Source: Pseudomonadota bacterium
GTDB lineage: Bacteria > Pseudomonadota > Gammaproteobacteria > Burkholderiales > Rhodocyclaceae
DNA: 64,000 nt
Direction: 5' to 3'
NCBI GenBank assembly: GCA_018262195.1
Contig: JAGTRS010000005.1
Span: 1 to 64,000 of the forward strand
This document shows positions 40,449 to 50,099 of this stretch, piece by piece. Below the pieces are notes generated by a model. The model did not search any database, was not told where the DNA came from, and saw only the letters and a list, made by a program, of their open reading frames with translations. The position numbers were made by a program, and so were the translations under genes. The stretch's first letter is position 1, and each line of letters begins with the position of its first letter.

Positions 40449-43106
40449 ATGGAGCACTCCGGCATGCAGATCGCCCGGCAGTCACCTGCCGAGGCCTTGG
40501 CCGCGCTCGATAGTGATCACAATGGCCTGCCCGGCAAGGAGGCGGCGCGGCGCCTGAGCGAATTCGGGCCGAACCGGGTTGAAGCGGTGGCACGTACGCC
40601 CTGGTGGCTGAGCCTGCTTGGCGAATTCACCCATTTCTTCGCACTGATCCTGTGGTTTGCTGCCTTTCTGGCCTTCACTGCCGCCTATATGCAGCCGGGA
40701 GAGGGAATGTTCGAGCTTGGCCTGGCCATTCTTGGCGTCATCCTGGTCAATGGCAGTTTTTCCTTCTGGCAGACCTACCGCGCCGAGCAGGCTTTGGCGG
40801 CGCTGGAAAAGCTGCTGCCCCAAAGCGTCAAGGTGCGGCGGGATGGACGCGAGATGGAAATTCCGGCCGAGCAACTGGTGCCGGGCGATCTTTTGCTGCT
40901 GATCGAAGGCGCCAAGGTGCCGGCCGATTGCCGCCTGATCGAAAGCTGGGGCTTGCGCGTCAATTTATCGACCCTGACCGGCGAAACCTATCCGAAAGCG
41001 CGCAGTGAGGCGGCCGAAAAAGGCGATGCGGTCGAACCGCTGGCTGCCCACTGTCTGCTGCTGGCCGGTACGCTGATTGTTTCCGGCGAAGGCTCTGCTG
41101 TGGTCTACGCCACCGGCATGCACACCGAGTTTGGCCATATTGCCCATCTGACGCAAAGTACAGGTGACACCGAATCACCGTTGCAAGGCGAAATCCGTCG
41201 CGTGTCGCGCCTGGTGGCGATGCTGGCGCTTGGGCTGGGTATTGTCTTCTTCCTGCTCGGGCAGGCGATTGGCCTGCCTTTCTGGGCCAACATGATGTTT
41301 GCCATCGGCATCATCGTCGCCAATGTGCCGGAAGGGCTGCTGCCGACGGTGACGCTGTCGCTGGCCCTGGCGACTCAGCGCATGGCCAGGCGCAATGCGC
41401 TGGTCAGGCATCTGCCGGCGGTCGAAACGATGGGTTGCGCGACGGTGATCCTGACCGACAAGACAGGCACATTGACGCAGAACCGGATGGCCGTGCGCGA
41501 ATGGTTTGCCGGCGGTCGCCACCACCTTGCGGCCGAGCACTGGCCGGCGGCGCGCGAGCCGCACCTGCGGGCCGTGGCCCGTTATTGCCAGAGCCTGAAA
41601 TTCGCTGATGGACAGCCGAATGGCGACCCGATGGAAATCGCGCTCTGGCAGTTTGCCGGCGAGGTGCCGACAGACTGGAGATTTTCCGGCGAGATCGCCT
41701 TCGATGCCGAGCGGCGGCGGATGTCCGTTTACAGCCGCGAAGCGGACGGCAGTGGCGTGCTGCTCTGCAAGGGGGCGCCGGAAAACCTGTTGCCGCTGTG
41801 CACTACCTGGCTGGCCGGCAATACCGTGAAGACTATGGATGCCGAAGCCCGCGGGAACTTCCACCGTGCCCACGAAGACCTGGCCAGTCGCGGTCTGCGC
41901 GTCATTGCCTGTGCCTGGAAGCCGCTGGCCGCAGGCGAGGCGTCGAACGAAGACGGGATGGCCCTGTGTGGCCTGATCGGCCTCGAAGACCCGCCCCGGC
42001 CGGACGTCCATGAGGCGATTGGCCGTTGCCATTCGGCAGGCCTGCGCGTCATCATGTGTACCGGTGATCATCCACGCACGGCGCTGGCGGTTGGCCGTGA
42101 AATCGACATGATCCGCAGCGCAACACCACGCGTGCTGACCGGCGATGAAGTCCGCCAGATGAGCGACGCCAGCTTGCGAATCGCCCTCGATGCGCCGGAA
42201 GTTATTTTTGCCCGTGTTACCGCCGAGCAGAAAATGATCATCGTCCAGGCCTTGCAGGCCAAGGGCGAGATCGTCGCGGTCACCGGCGATGGCGTGAACG
42301 ACGCCCCGGCCCTGCGCATGGCCGACATCGGCATTGCCATGGGCCTCTCCGGCACCGACGTGGCGCGCGAGGCAGCCGACATCGTTCTGCTCGACGACCA
42401 TTTCGGTACCATCGTCAATGCCATTGAGGAGGGCCGGGCAGTCTATGAAAACATCCGCAAGTTCATCACCTACATCCTGACCTCGAACATCCCCGAGCTG
42501 ATACCTTACCTCGCCTTCGTGCTGTTCCGCATTCCGTTACCGCTGACCATTATCCAGATTCTGGCGGTCGACCTTGGTACCGACATGCTGCCGGCCCTCG
42601 CGCTGGGGGCTGAAAAGCCGTCGCCCGACGTCATGCTGCGCCCACCGCGGCCGCGTGATGAACGCCTGCTTTCCGGGCCACTGCTGGCAAGGGCCTATCT
42701 CTTCCTCGGGCCGCTCGAAGCGCTCGGGGCCATGGCTGCCTTCTTCTTCGTCCTGCATGGCTTTGGCTGGCAATACGGCGAGACATTTGAAATCGGCGAC
42801 CCGCGCTACCTGCAAGCCACTTCGGCTTGCCTGATGGCCATCGTGCTGGCGCAGATGGTCAATGTCTTCGTCTGTCGCCATCCCCGGCTACCGGCCTGGA
42901 GTTTTCCATTGCTCGAAAATCGCTGGCTGCTGGCCGGTCTGGCCTGCGAGCTTGGCTTGTTGCTGGCCATCCTCTACACGCCCTGGGGCAACAGTCTGTT
43001 CGGCACGGCGCCACTGCCATTGGTGGTGTTCCTCTATGCCTTGCCCTTTGCGTTATTCCTGGGGCTGGCCGAGGAGTCGCGCAAATGGCTGATCCGGCGA
43101 ATCTAG
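40449..43106 (+). CDS. P2-type cation ATPase resembling Na,K-ATPase alpha
   Basis: 885-residue ion pump. N-terminal cation-ATPase domain, ten membrane segments, actuator LTGE near 178, phosphorylation motif DKTGTLT, CKGAPE in the nucleotide domain, GDGVNDAPAL hinge. The ion-site segments read VANVPEGLLPTVTLSLALATQRMARRN (M4) and LAVDLGTDMLPALALGAEKP (M6), the pattern of Na,K- and H,K-ATPase alpha subunits rather than SERCA or PacL, so Na+ or K+ export is more likely than Ca2+. No beta subunit is expected in bacteria. Start at 40449 (MEHSGMQ); a TTG four codons earlier is in frame. Stand-alone gene, divergent from parC. Confidence 0.88.
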   Translation: MEHSGMQIARQSPAEALAALDSDHNGLPGKEAARRLSEFGPNRVEAVARTPWWLSLLGEFTHFFALILWFAAFLAFTAAYMQPGEGMFELGLAILGVILVNGSFSFWQTYRAEQALAALEKLLPQSVKVRRDGREMEIPAEQLVPGDLLLLIEGAKVPADCRLIESWGLRVNLSTLTGETYPKARSEAAEKGDAVEPLAAHCLLLAGTLIVSGEGSAVVYATGMHTEFGHIAHLTQSTGDTESPLQGEIRRVSRLVAMLALGLGIVFFLLGQAIGLPFWANMMFAIGIIVANVPEGLLPTVTLSLALATQRMARRNALVRHLPAVETMGCATVILTDKTGTLTQNRMAVREWFAGGRHHLAAEHWPAAREPHLRAVARYCQSLKFADGQPNGDPMEIALWQFAGEVPTDWRFSGEIAFDAERRRMSVYSREADGSGVLLCKGAPENLLPLCTTWLAGNTVKTMDAEARGNFHRAHEDLASRGLRVIACAWKPLAAGEASNEDGMALCGLIGLEDPPRPDVHEAIGRCHSAGLRVIMCTGDHPRTALAVGREIDMIRSATPRVLTGDEVRQMSDASLRIALDAPEVIFARVTAEQKMIIVQALQAKGEIVAVTGDGVNDAPALRMADIGIAMGLSGTDVAREAADIVLLDDHFGTIVNAIEEGRAVYENIRKFITYILTSNIPELIPYLAFVLFRIPLPLTIIQILAVDLGTDMLPALALGAEKPSPDVMLRPPRPRDERLLSGPLLARAYLFLGPLEALGAMAAFFFVLHGFGWQYGETFEIGDPRYLQATSACLMAIVLAQMVNVFVCRHPRLPAWSFPLLENRWLLAGLACELGLLLAILYTPWGNSLFGTAPLPLVVFLYALPFALFLGLAEESRKWLIRRI

Positions 43107-43280
43107 GCTGCACTGCCGAGTAGCGTTTCGGGCCGATCACACCTTCCTTTGGTCGGTGGAGGCGAGTACGCTATCAGCAACCAATCGGCATGCGACAACG
43201 AGTGGAAATTCCGGCATGGCTGACAGGTCAAAGTTCTGAGCTTGTTCCGGTGACAAATCTCATCCGAATCAGAGGGCAAC

Positions 43281-44696
43281 ATGTACCAGCGCGACACCTC
43301 CCAGACAACCGACCAGAAGGCTCTGGCCATCAATCTTGACCAATACAAATACGGTTCCATTGTCGAAATCGGGGCCGGGCAGGAAGTGGCGCGCCGCTTC
43401 TTCAAGGTTGGCGCTGCTGCCGGCACCATCGCCAAGACCATGTCAGCCTACGACATGGCGATCAGCGACGACATCTACGGGCATGTGCACCGCTATGTCA
43501 GCCGTGACCGCCTGCTGCAAATGCTGGACACCGAATTCCGGCAAGTCGTTGACCACCTGACCCCGCTGCGCGCCAAGAACACGACCTTCTTCGCCTATGC
43601 CGCCACCGTCACCGCCCGCAGCTTCAAGCAAAAGAATGAATGCCACGGCTGGGTCGGCATCCGCCTGCAACTGCACCCGGGTGCAGCGCCCAGCGATGTC
43701 ATCCTGCATGTCCGCATGCTCGACAACGATAATGCTCATCAGGCCGATGCGCTGGGCATCCTCGGCGTTAACCTGATCTACGGTGCCTACTTCAATCACG
43801 AACATCCGGAATGGATCATCGAAGGCCTGGCCGACGGACTCACCTCCGAGCGCATCGAAGTCGACCTGATCCATTTCTCCGGGCCGCATTTCGAAGAAGT
43901 CGAAAACCGGCTGATGAACCTGCATTTGATCCGCAGTTGCCTGACGCCGGCTGTCGTTTTCAATCCCGATGGCAACGTCGTCGTCCCCGGTGATCTCTTC
44001 CACAGCAAACCGGTCATGGTCATGCGTGGCGACTTCAAGCCGGTGACGTGCATTGACGTCGACATGATTTCCGCCGGTCTCAAGCAGTTCAGCCAATTGG
44101 CCGCCGTCGACGAAAGTGAGATCGTTTCGCTGGCGGAAATTACCCTGAACTCGCTGGTCAGGGGCGACCGGGTCGATGGCGCCGATTTCCTGGCGCGTGT
44201 CGACCTGCTCGCCTCGCTCGGCTACACGGTGATGATCTCGGATTACGTGCGCTATTTCCGGTTACGCGCCTATCTCCGGCGCTATACGCAGAAGCCGATT
44301 GGCATCGTCCTCTCGGTGCGCGAATTCGAGGTGCTGTTCGACGAGAAATTCTACGATTCGATGGAGGGCGGCATTCTCGAAGCCTTCGGCAAGCTTTTTC
44401 CGGACAACACCCACGTTTACGTCTATCCGGTGCGCCTGTGCGCCGAACATGGATCGAAACTGATTACGCTGGCCAACGTCGAGGTGCCGGCCAATTTGTC
44501 GCACTTGCTGGCCCACCTCGTCGAAAACACCAAGCTGCTCGCCGTCGAGCCACTGGACGATAACCACCTCTGTATCGACGCACGCGATGTCCTGAGCAGC
44601 CTGCAACACCATCGCAGCGACTGGCAGACCTGCGTCCCCGAAGGCGTTGCCCGGCTGATCGTCGACAAGCGGCTATTTGGCTACGACAGCCGCTAG
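43281..44696 (+). CDS. Conserved protein of unknown function (~470 aa)
   Basis: 471 residues, soluble, no signal peptide or membrane segment. The N-terminus LDQYKYGSIVEIGAGQEVARRFFKVG and AAGTIAKTMSAYDM-SDDIYG is strongly patterned and I recall it from a proteobacterial family that carries inconsistent database names (TonB receptor, nicotinate-nucleotide adenylyltransferase). No HxGH nucleotidyltransferase motif is seen, so neither name is supported. The EIGAGQEVAR stretch resembles a nucleotide- or SAM-type glycine loop. Monocistronic, AACATG start with GAGGG ribosome site. Function unknown. Confidence 0.75.
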   Translation: MYQRDTSQTTDQKALAINLDQYKYGSIVEIGAGQEVARRFFKVGAAAGTIAKTMSAYDMAISDDIYGHVHRYVSRDRLLQMLDTEFRQVVDHLTPLRAKNTTFFAYAATVTARSFKQKNECHGWVGIRLQLHPGAAPSDVILHVRMLDNDNAHQADALGILGVNLIYGAYFNHEHPEWIIEGLADGLTSERIEVDLIHFSGPHFEEVENRLMNLHLIRSCLTPAVVFNPDGNVVVPGDLFHSKPVMVMRGDFKPVTCIDVDMISAGLKQFSQLAAVDESEIVSLAEITLNSLVRGDRVDGADFLARVDLLASLGYTVMISDYVRYFRLRAYLRRYTQKPIGIVLSVREFEVLFDEKFYDSMEGGILEAFGKLFPDNTHVYVYPVRLCAEHGSKLITLANVEVPANLSHLLAHLVENTKLLAVEPLDDNHLCIDARDVLSSLQHHRSDWQTCVPEGVARLIVDKRLFGYDSR

Positions 44697-44890
44697 GGCC
44701 GGGCCGCACATTCAAGGATCAACGCTTCGGAATCCTGGCCGTGCTGCGAGCGCGGTGGGTAATGTCGGCGATTGTAAAAGAAGCTTCATATAAATTTACC
44801 GAGGCGGTCTTTGAATGCCTCTACTATCAAGCGCTGCCCGGAGTTTGCTTTGCCGTGCATTTGTTCAATCAGCCTTACAGGAGAAATCGC

Positions 44891-45271
44891 ATGGGAATTT
44901 TCAGCAACATTATGGCCAAACTTGGTTTTGGTGATGACAAGAAGGAAGTGGTTGCCGAGGCAGCGCCTGCCGCCATTGAGGCGCCCGTTGCTGCAGCGCC
45001 GGTGGCAATCAGTGCCGTGGATGTGGTGGCGAAGCTGGAGTCGTTGGCGAGCGCGCATGCCGAAAAGCTCAACTGGAAGGTTTCCATCGTCGATCTGCTG
45101 AAACTGCTGGGTCTGGACAGTAGCCTGGCGGTGCGCAAAGAACTGGCAACCGAACTCGGCTGCCCGGCCGAGAAGATGGGCGATTCGGCGCAGATGAACA
45201 TGTGGCTGCACAAGACCGTGTTGCAGAAACTGGCCGAAAACGGCGGCAACATTCCGGCCGAACTTCTGTAA
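44891..45271 (+). CDS. DUF3597-domain protein
   Basis: 126 residues from the ATG at 44891 with AGGAGA ribosome site. Starts MGIFSNIMAKLGFG, has an Ala/Pro/Val-rich linker (AAPAAIEAPVAAAPVA), then a C-terminal DUF3597 domain about 40-126: VDVVAKLESLASAHAEKLNWKVSIVDLLKLLGLDSSL, RKELATELGCP, MNMWLHKTVLQKLAENGG. Function of the family is unknown; short amphipathic N-terminus may touch membranes, in the manner of LysM-less YgaU neighbours. Single transcript ending in the terminator at 45301. Confidence 0.82.
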   Translation: MGIFSNIMAKLGFGDDKKEVVAEAAPAAIEAPVAAAPVAISAVDVVAKLESLASAHAEKLNWKVSIVDLLKLLGLDSSLAVRKELATELGCPAEKMGDSAQMNMWLHKTVLQKLAENGGNIPAELL

Positions 45272-45300
45272 GAAAACCGCCGGGTTAATAGCCCAGCCTG

Positions 45301-45328
45301 AAGGCCCGCCTGAGTGCGGGCCTTTTTA
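45301..45328 (+). terminator. Intrinsic terminator
   Basis: Stem AAGGCCCGC/GCGGGCCTT, loop CTGAGT, TTTTT. Between the convergent DUF3597 and radical SAM genes; its 3' end overlaps the last codons of the latter by 3 bp. Confidence 0.9.
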
Positions 45329-47239
45329 TTGCCCGCTCAGTGCCCTGGCAATGAAATGCCGGCCAACGCGCGGCTTGGGCAGGCGCTCGTCGAACCAGGC
45401 GCGGACGTCCTCATCCAGCCCGATACCGTGCATGTAGTTGTAGAGCGCCTTGTTCAGCGCCTTGCCGAGGCGGTTGTGATCGACGCCGGTGGGGTCGATG
45501 AACTGGACATCATTCTTCGCGAACTTGCCGGGTGGCAAGGGTTGCAGCTTGATGCCGTATTCCGCCGGATTCATTCCGACCGGCGAATGGACAGTGCAGG
45601 CAAAGCGGTGGAAATAGCCGGACTGGATGCATCCTTCGGCAAATAGCTGGCGCACGTATTCGAGGGCATCAACCGTGTCGTGCACAGTTTGCGTCGGGAA
45701 GCCGTACATCAGGTAGGCATGAACGAGGATACCGGCATCGGTGAAAGCGCGGGTGACGCGGGCGACCTGATCAACCGAGACACCCTTTTTCATCAATTGC
45801 AGCAGGCGGTCGGAGGCGACTTCCAGCCCGCCGGAAATGGCGATGCAGCCACTATCGGCCAGTTGCAGGCAGAGTTCCGGGGTGAAGGACTTCTCGAAAC
45901 GGATGTTGCCCCACCACGAAATCGCCAGGTTGCGCCGCTGCAGTTCCTCGGCCAGCGCGCGCAGTGCCTTGGGCGGGGCGGCTTCGTCGACGAAATGGAA
46001 GCCGGTGTGGCCGGTTTCCGCGATGATCCGTTCGATTCGATCGACCAGTGTCTTGGCGCTGGCAGCGTCGTAGCGGCCGATGTAATCGAGGCTGACATCG
46101 CAGAAGCTGCATTTCTTCCAGTAGCAGCCATGGGCGACGGTCAGCTTGTTCCAGTGGCCGTCCGACCACAGCCTGTGCATGGGATTGAGCATGTCGAGCA
46201 GCGACAGATAGCGGTCGAGCGGCAGGCCATCCCAGGTCGGCGTGCCGACTTCCTCGAAGGGAATATCCGCTTCGCTGGTGTTGAAGTAGCGGACAGCCCC
46301 ATCGACCCGGGTGAAGGTGCGGACAAGGTTGAGGCGCGGGCGCTTGCCGGCCAGATGCTCGAACAGCGCCAGCAGTGGTGTCTCGCCATCATCGAGGGTG
46401 ACGTAGTCGAAATAGTCGAAAACGCGTGGCTCGGCCAGTTCGCGCAACTCGGTATTGACGTAGCCGCCACCGAGCACGGTGATGATCTTCGGGTGCTTGG
46501 CCTTGATCGCCTGGGCAATGCGGAAGGCGGCATAGACCGAGCCGGGGAAGGGCACGGAAATCAGCACAACCTCCGGCTGGTTGCGCTCGATGGCCTGCAG
46601 CGTCAGTTTTTCCAGCGTTTCATCGACCAGCGTTTTCGGTGCGGCCAAGGCCGTGGCCAGCGGGTTAAAGCTGGCCTGGCTCTGGGCCAGCGATTCGGCA
46701 TAGCGGACGAATTCGAAGCGGGTGTCGACGGCCTCGCGCAGCACGTCGGCCAGGTCGTTCAGGTACATCGTGGCGAGGTGGCGTGCCCGGTCCTGCACGC
46801 CGAGCGAACCAAATGCCCAGGCCAGCGGGTCGCCGCCATCTTCATCAACGTAATTGTCGAGCGCCGCAAAGCGAGGTCCTTCCGGCAGAAAGGCACGGGT
46901 GCAGATGCGGTGGGCAATCGAGCCATCACGCCCCTGCAGCAAGGCAATGGCCGGACCGATGGAGGCGAGGTAACGGTCAAATTCGTTAAGGAAAATCTTC
47001 AACGTATTCGAGCGCTTCTTGCCGGCAATGGCCTCGGCCGCCGCCTTGATCTTCGGCAGGCCGACCGGTGACAGCAATTCGAGCACCAGCGCTAGCGCCA
47101 GATCGGTCTGTTCGGCCTGGAAGCCGCGTGAACGCAGGAAACCAGTGAGGTAGGCGGTGGCCGGGTAGGGCGTATTCAACTGCGTCATCGGCGGGATGAT
47201 GGAGAGAATGCGCGGGCGGGTGGTGTCGGCTGAGATCAT
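45326..47239 (-). CDS. B12-binding-domain radical SAM protein
   Basis: 637 residues from the ATG at 47237-47239. N-terminal cobalamin-binding-like region about 10-330 with IAQAIKAKHPKIITVLGGGYVNTEL and a DDGE segment; radical SAM core with the cluster motif CYWKKCSFC (C-x4-C-x2-C, one residue longer in the first gap than the canonical CxxxCxxC, as in several B12-type subfamilies), GGLEVASDRLLQLMKKGVS and YLMYGFPTQT. The long N-terminal helical insertion (60-200) is unusual. Reaction unknown; such proteins methylate or rearrange unactivated carbons. No biosynthetic neighbours give a clue. Confidence 0.85.
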   Translation of the reverse strand: MISADTTRPRILSIIPPMTQLNTPYPATAYLTGFLRSRGFQAEQTDLALALVLELLSPVGLPKIKAAAEAIAGKKRSNTLKIFLNEFDRYLASIGPAIALLQGRDGSIAHRICTRAFLPEGPRFAALDNYVDEDGGDPLAWAFGSLGVQDRARHLATMYLNDLADVLREAVDTRFEFVRYAESLAQSQASFNPLATALAAPKTLVDETLEKLTLQAIERNQPEVVLISVPFPGSVYAAFRIAQAIKAKHPKIITVLGGGYVNTELRELAEPRVFDYFDYVTLDDGETPLLALFEHLAGKRPRLNLVRTFTRVDGAVRYFNTSEADIPFEEVGTPTWDGLPLDRYLSLLDMLNPMHRLWSDGHWNKLTVAHGCYWKKCSFCDVSLDYIGRYDAASAKTLVDRIERIIAETGHTGFHFVDEAAPPKALRALAEELQRRNLAISWWGNIRFEKSFTPELCLQLADSGCIAISGGLEVASDRLLQLMKKGVSVDQVARVTRAFTDAGILVHAYLMYGFPTQTVHDTVDALEYVRQLFAEGCIQSGYFHRFACTVHSPVGMNPAEYGIKLQPLPPGKFAKNDVQFIDPTGVDHNRLGKALNKALYNYMHGIGLDEDVRAWFDERLPKPRVGRHFIARALSGQ

Positions 47240-47374
47240 TGCCGCTAGTTTACCCGTGGATGCACTGAATCGCTTGGCGCTTGGCGTCAATTGCTCATCT
47301 GGCTGGCAGCAGCGCACCCCTTAGCTGGCCGTAGCCAGATTTGAAAAGTAGATGCTCACGACCTCTTGATATAA

Positions 47375-47405
47375 CCGGCTGGCGCGGTCTTGTCGCGCCA
47401 GTCGG
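47375..47405. repeat. Long inverted repeat
   Basis: CCGGCTGGCGCG (47375-47386) pairs with CGCGCCAGTCGG (47394-47405) with one G-T pair; loop GTCTTGT. No T tract, so probably not a simple terminator. Lies between the radical SAM gene and the secreted-protein gene. Confidence 0.5.
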
Positions 47406-47426
47406 TCTAAGTTGATGGGAGCAGCC

Positions 47427-47882
47427 TCATTTATTAGCGAATGCGGAATTAAGTTTCTTTTGATCTATGTATTTTGCAAAGTCGGAAAATGAAGCATTTA
47501 CATTTGGATTGGACATCAACTCCTGCATTGCCAACTTGCCAACAACGCCGAACGCAACTTTAAATGCCTCACCTCCATCTTTTTCCATCGCTGATCGCGC
47601 TTGTGCCAGACAGTTTTCTGTCATTAATCTCGTAACCAAATTAGCCATGGTCTTATCGAAAGTATCCCTGTTTTCCTGAGTTACATTCGATAACGTCTTG
47701 ATTTCTGGATGAGATGCCATCCCCACGAAGACCCAACGCGCCATCTCTTTGCGATCCTTGCCTGTTGTGTTGTCAGCCAGACATGTACTTAAGGCGTCTG
47801 TGGCTGGGCCAGCTAAAGCTGATGGGACGTTTAGTGCAGAACTAATAACAACGGCAGCAATAGCGGTGATGAACATTTTCAT
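47427..47882 (-). CDS. Secreted protein of unknown function
   Basis: 151 residues, signal peptide about 1-24 (FITAIAAVVISSALNVPSALA). The mature protein is helical with two cysteines (CLADNT and ENCLAQ) that may pair, and phrases KDRKEMARWVFVGMASHPE and MANLVTRLMTENC. No family recognised. Start at 47880-47882 has GGAG nine bases upstream; the earlier ATG at 47895 lacks a ribosome site. Base composition is clearly more AT-rich than in neighbouring genes, which hints at recent acquisition. Confidence 0.65.
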   Translation of the reverse strand: MKMFITAIAAVVISSALNVPSALAGPATDALSTCLADNTTGKDRKEMARWVFVGMASHPEIKTLSNVTQENRDTFDKTMANLVTRLMTENCLAQARSAMEKDGGEAFKVAFGVVGKLAMQELMSNPNVNASFSDFAKYIDQKKLNSAFANK

Positions 47883-48263
47883 GTAGTTGTTCTCCATTGA
47901 TGATCAAAAGTCAGAAAGGGCAAGAGATGAAAAACGAGAGGCCAGACAGTGTTTACACGGACACGGGATCCGTACATCAACTGATATCGGTGATACTGGA
48001 AATATTGCGCTAATTTGATTGCGTTCAGTCTCTTGGGGTTTTCGAAGCCAGTATAACAACGCGAATATGCCAGACGCGTTATCAGTTTGGCCGGAACGGC
48101 CAAAAATCACTGTAAATGACCGCTTTGGGGATGCACTACAGACTGGCTGCGGTTGGCCTGACTCAGCACGATGACGTATCGATATATCTCGGACAGATGC
48201 CATGCGCAGCATTGGTCAACTGCGGCAATGCTTTGCATGGCAAATCAAAGCCGGTGGATACGT
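47883..48263. other. Gene-free stretch
   Basis: About 380 bp, AT-rich near 48000. I see only a hairpin TTTGGCC/GGCCAAA at 48086-48104 without a T tract on the 3' side of either strand, and no convincing promoter or small gene. Frames on both strands here lack ribosome sites. Confidence 0.5.
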
Positions 48264-49298
48264 TCAATAGAACAACTTGCCGAGGTCTAACGTCGAGGCC
48301 TTGCCGACTTCATCACGATTGCCTTTCAGCCAGCGTTTGGCGTGTGCCCGGCCTTCGTCTCGCAGTTTTTCGAAGAAGGGGCGGCTGACGGCGAGTTTGC
48401 TGTCGGCGGGGAGTTCGCCGAGAAAGTGCTCGGCGCTGATGGCATGGAAGCGCAGGCGGGCCAGGCGTCTTTCCAGGCTGGTGCCGGGCAGGCGGTCGAG
48501 CACCCAGGCCGGCAGGCGGCTGGGGCTGATCTGCTCGCGCAGGTGGGCGAACATGCGCATTTCCCGCAGGAAGGTAGCGTTGAAGGCGAGTTCGCGCAGG
48601 CGCTCGCGGATCTGGTCGGCGGTGTCCGGCGTTTCGGTATAGCGCAGCGGGGTCAGCAGGACGAGCAGGATGTCCGGCGATTCGCACTGGTAGCACAGCG
48701 GAAAGATGGCCGGATTGGCGCTGTAGCCGCCATCCCAGTAAGGTTGATCGTCGATGTAGATGGTTCGATGGATGGTTGGCAGGCAGGCCGAGGCGAGCAG
48801 GGTGTCGGCCGACATCTCGTGGTTGTGGAAGACGCGCAGCTTGCCGGAGTTGGCATGGGTTGCGGCGATGAAGAGCTTGACCGGGCTTTCCTGGCGCAGG
48901 CGGGGGAAGTCGAATTGGGCTTCGACGATGTCGCGCAGCGGGTTGAGGTCGAAGGGGTTGAGTTGCTCCGGACTGAGGTGGTTGGTCCATTGCAGCATCA
49001 TTTTCAGGGCGGGGGACATGCTGGCTGTGCCATCGTCGTTGCTCAGGAACAAGGCCGAGTCGGCAATCGCCAGCCAGAAACGCTCAAGCGCTTCGCGAGC
49101 GCCCTCGGCGCCACCGGTCATCAGGCCATGGGCCAGGCAAACCGCGTTCATCGCCCCGGCGCTGGTGCCGCTGACGCCGTCGAAACTGAAGTTGCCCTGT
49201 TCGAGCAGGGCGTCGAGTACGCCCCAGGTGAAGGCACCATGGGCTCCGCCGCCTTGCAGGGCGAGACTGATGCGGGTTGGGTTTTGCTGAATGGGCAT
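48264..49298 (-). CDS. Patatin-like phospholipase
   Basis: 344 residues, start at 49296-49298 with AGGAG upstream. Serine hydrolase of the patatin family: oxyanion hole LALQGGGAHGAF, nucleophile Ser in GTSAG near residue 46, catalytic Asp in DGGYSANPAIFPL. The catalytic pair is complete. Cytoplasmic by sequence. In Rhodocyclales such proteins often sit near PHA genes as candidate depolymerase-like enzymes, but here the phasin gene is 12 kb away, so phospholipase or acyl hydrolase activity is all that can be said. Confidence 0.88.
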   Translation of the reverse strand: MPIQQNPTRISLALQGGGAHGAFTWGVLDALLEQGNFSFDGVSGTSAGAMNAVCLAHGLMTGGAEGAREALERFWLAIADSALFLSNDDGTASMSPALKMMLQWTNHLSPEQLNPFDLNPLRDIVEAQFDFPRLRQESPVKLFIAATHANSGKLRVFHNHEMSADTLLASACLPTIHRTIYIDDQPYWDGGYSANPAIFPLCYQCESPDILLVLLTPLRYTETPDTADQIRERLRELAFNATFLREMRMFAHLREQISPSRLPAWVLDRLPGTSLERRLARLRFHAISAEHFLGELPADSKLAVSRPFFEKLRDEGRAHAKRWLKGNRDEVGKASTLDLGKLFY

Positions 49299-49365
49299 GC
49301 GGTGCTCCTGTTGCAATGCGGGATTGCCAACATCATGCCACTGCAGCACGAGTGCGTTATTTCGA

Positions 49366-49656
49366 TCAGGTCGCCGAGTAGCTGATCAGGTCGATTTCGG
49401 CGGCTTCCATGCGCAGGGGAATCAGTGCCTGGTACGCCGCTGAATTGAACCAGCCGTTGGCGGCTTCGGCATTCGGAAAGCGGATGACGACGGTGTCGGT
49501 GTGTTTGTGTTCACCGCCGAAGACTGCCAGCTTCTCACCGCGAAAGACCAGTTCGCCCTGCCATGGGGCCAGCGTGGCGGGGACCTGGCTGCGGTATTCG
49601 TCCCATTTGGCGGGATCCTTGACGGTGATGTGGCCGATGACGTAGTTCATGTTCAT
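49366..49656 (-). CDS. DUF1330 family protein
   Basis: 96 residues with a ferredoxin-like alpha/beta barrel fold typical of DUF1330: MNYVIGHITVKDPAKWDEYRSQVPATLAPW, GELVFRGEK, VVIRFPNAEAANGWFNSAAYQALIPLR. The family is related to dimeric alpha-beta barrel monooxygenase-like proteins; no cofactor residues are visible. ATGA overlap with the preceding secreted-protein gene shows they are cotranscribed. Confidence 0.85.
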   Translation of the reverse strand: MNMNYVIGHITVKDPAKWDEYRSQVPATLAPWQGELVFRGEKLAVFGGEHKHTDTVVIRFPNAEAANGWFNSAAYQALIPLRMEAAEIDLISYSAT

Positions 49657-50099
49657 TCCCAGGTGCTGGCCGAATCGGCCAGGCTTTCGAGCAGTTTCTG
49701 ATCATTGATGCGCACGGCGATGCCGCTGCCGTGTGGCGCGATCATGGCCGGAAAGGCCGGCGCGAGCCAGACCCGCGATTCAACAACGGCATTGCCTCCG
49801 ATGAACTTCGACTTTTCGGCGAGCAATTTCATGGCCTTGCTGGTGGTGCCAAACCAGCGCGAATGAACATCGATCTGGCCGAGAACTTCGAAGTCGCCCT
49901 CGGCTGGCAGGGCATTGAAGGTGACCAGCGTTCTGGTGTTGAGGGTGGTTGCCGTCGGGCTTTGGGCGCCGCCTGTTTTCAATGGATTGCCATAAGTCGC
50001 AGTGCGATGGTCGAGCAGGATGGATTGGGCGAACGCCGGCGCACCGGAAGCGAACAGCGCGATGAGCAGGCAAAGGCGAAAACGGAGACCGGGGGGCAT
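49653..50099 (-). CDS. Secreted protein, unknown function
   Basis: 148 residues with a signal peptide about 1-24 (LLIALFASGAPAFAQ). Mature part is beta-rich with VTFNALPAEGDFEVLGQIDVHSRWFG and KSKFIGGNAVVESRVWLAPA, a pattern like heavy-metal-binding or YbjQ-type small domains, but I cannot name a family. First gene of a two-gene operon with DUF1330, divergent from the PilJ-like gene at 50232. Confidence 0.65.
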   Translation of the reverse strand: MPPGLRFRLCLLIALFASGAPAFAQSILLDHRTATYGNPLKTGGAQSPTATTLNTRTLVTFNALPAEGDFEVLGQIDVHSRWFGTTSKAMKLLAEKSKFIGGNAVVESRVWLAPAFPAMIAPHGSGIAVRINDQKLLESLADSASTWE

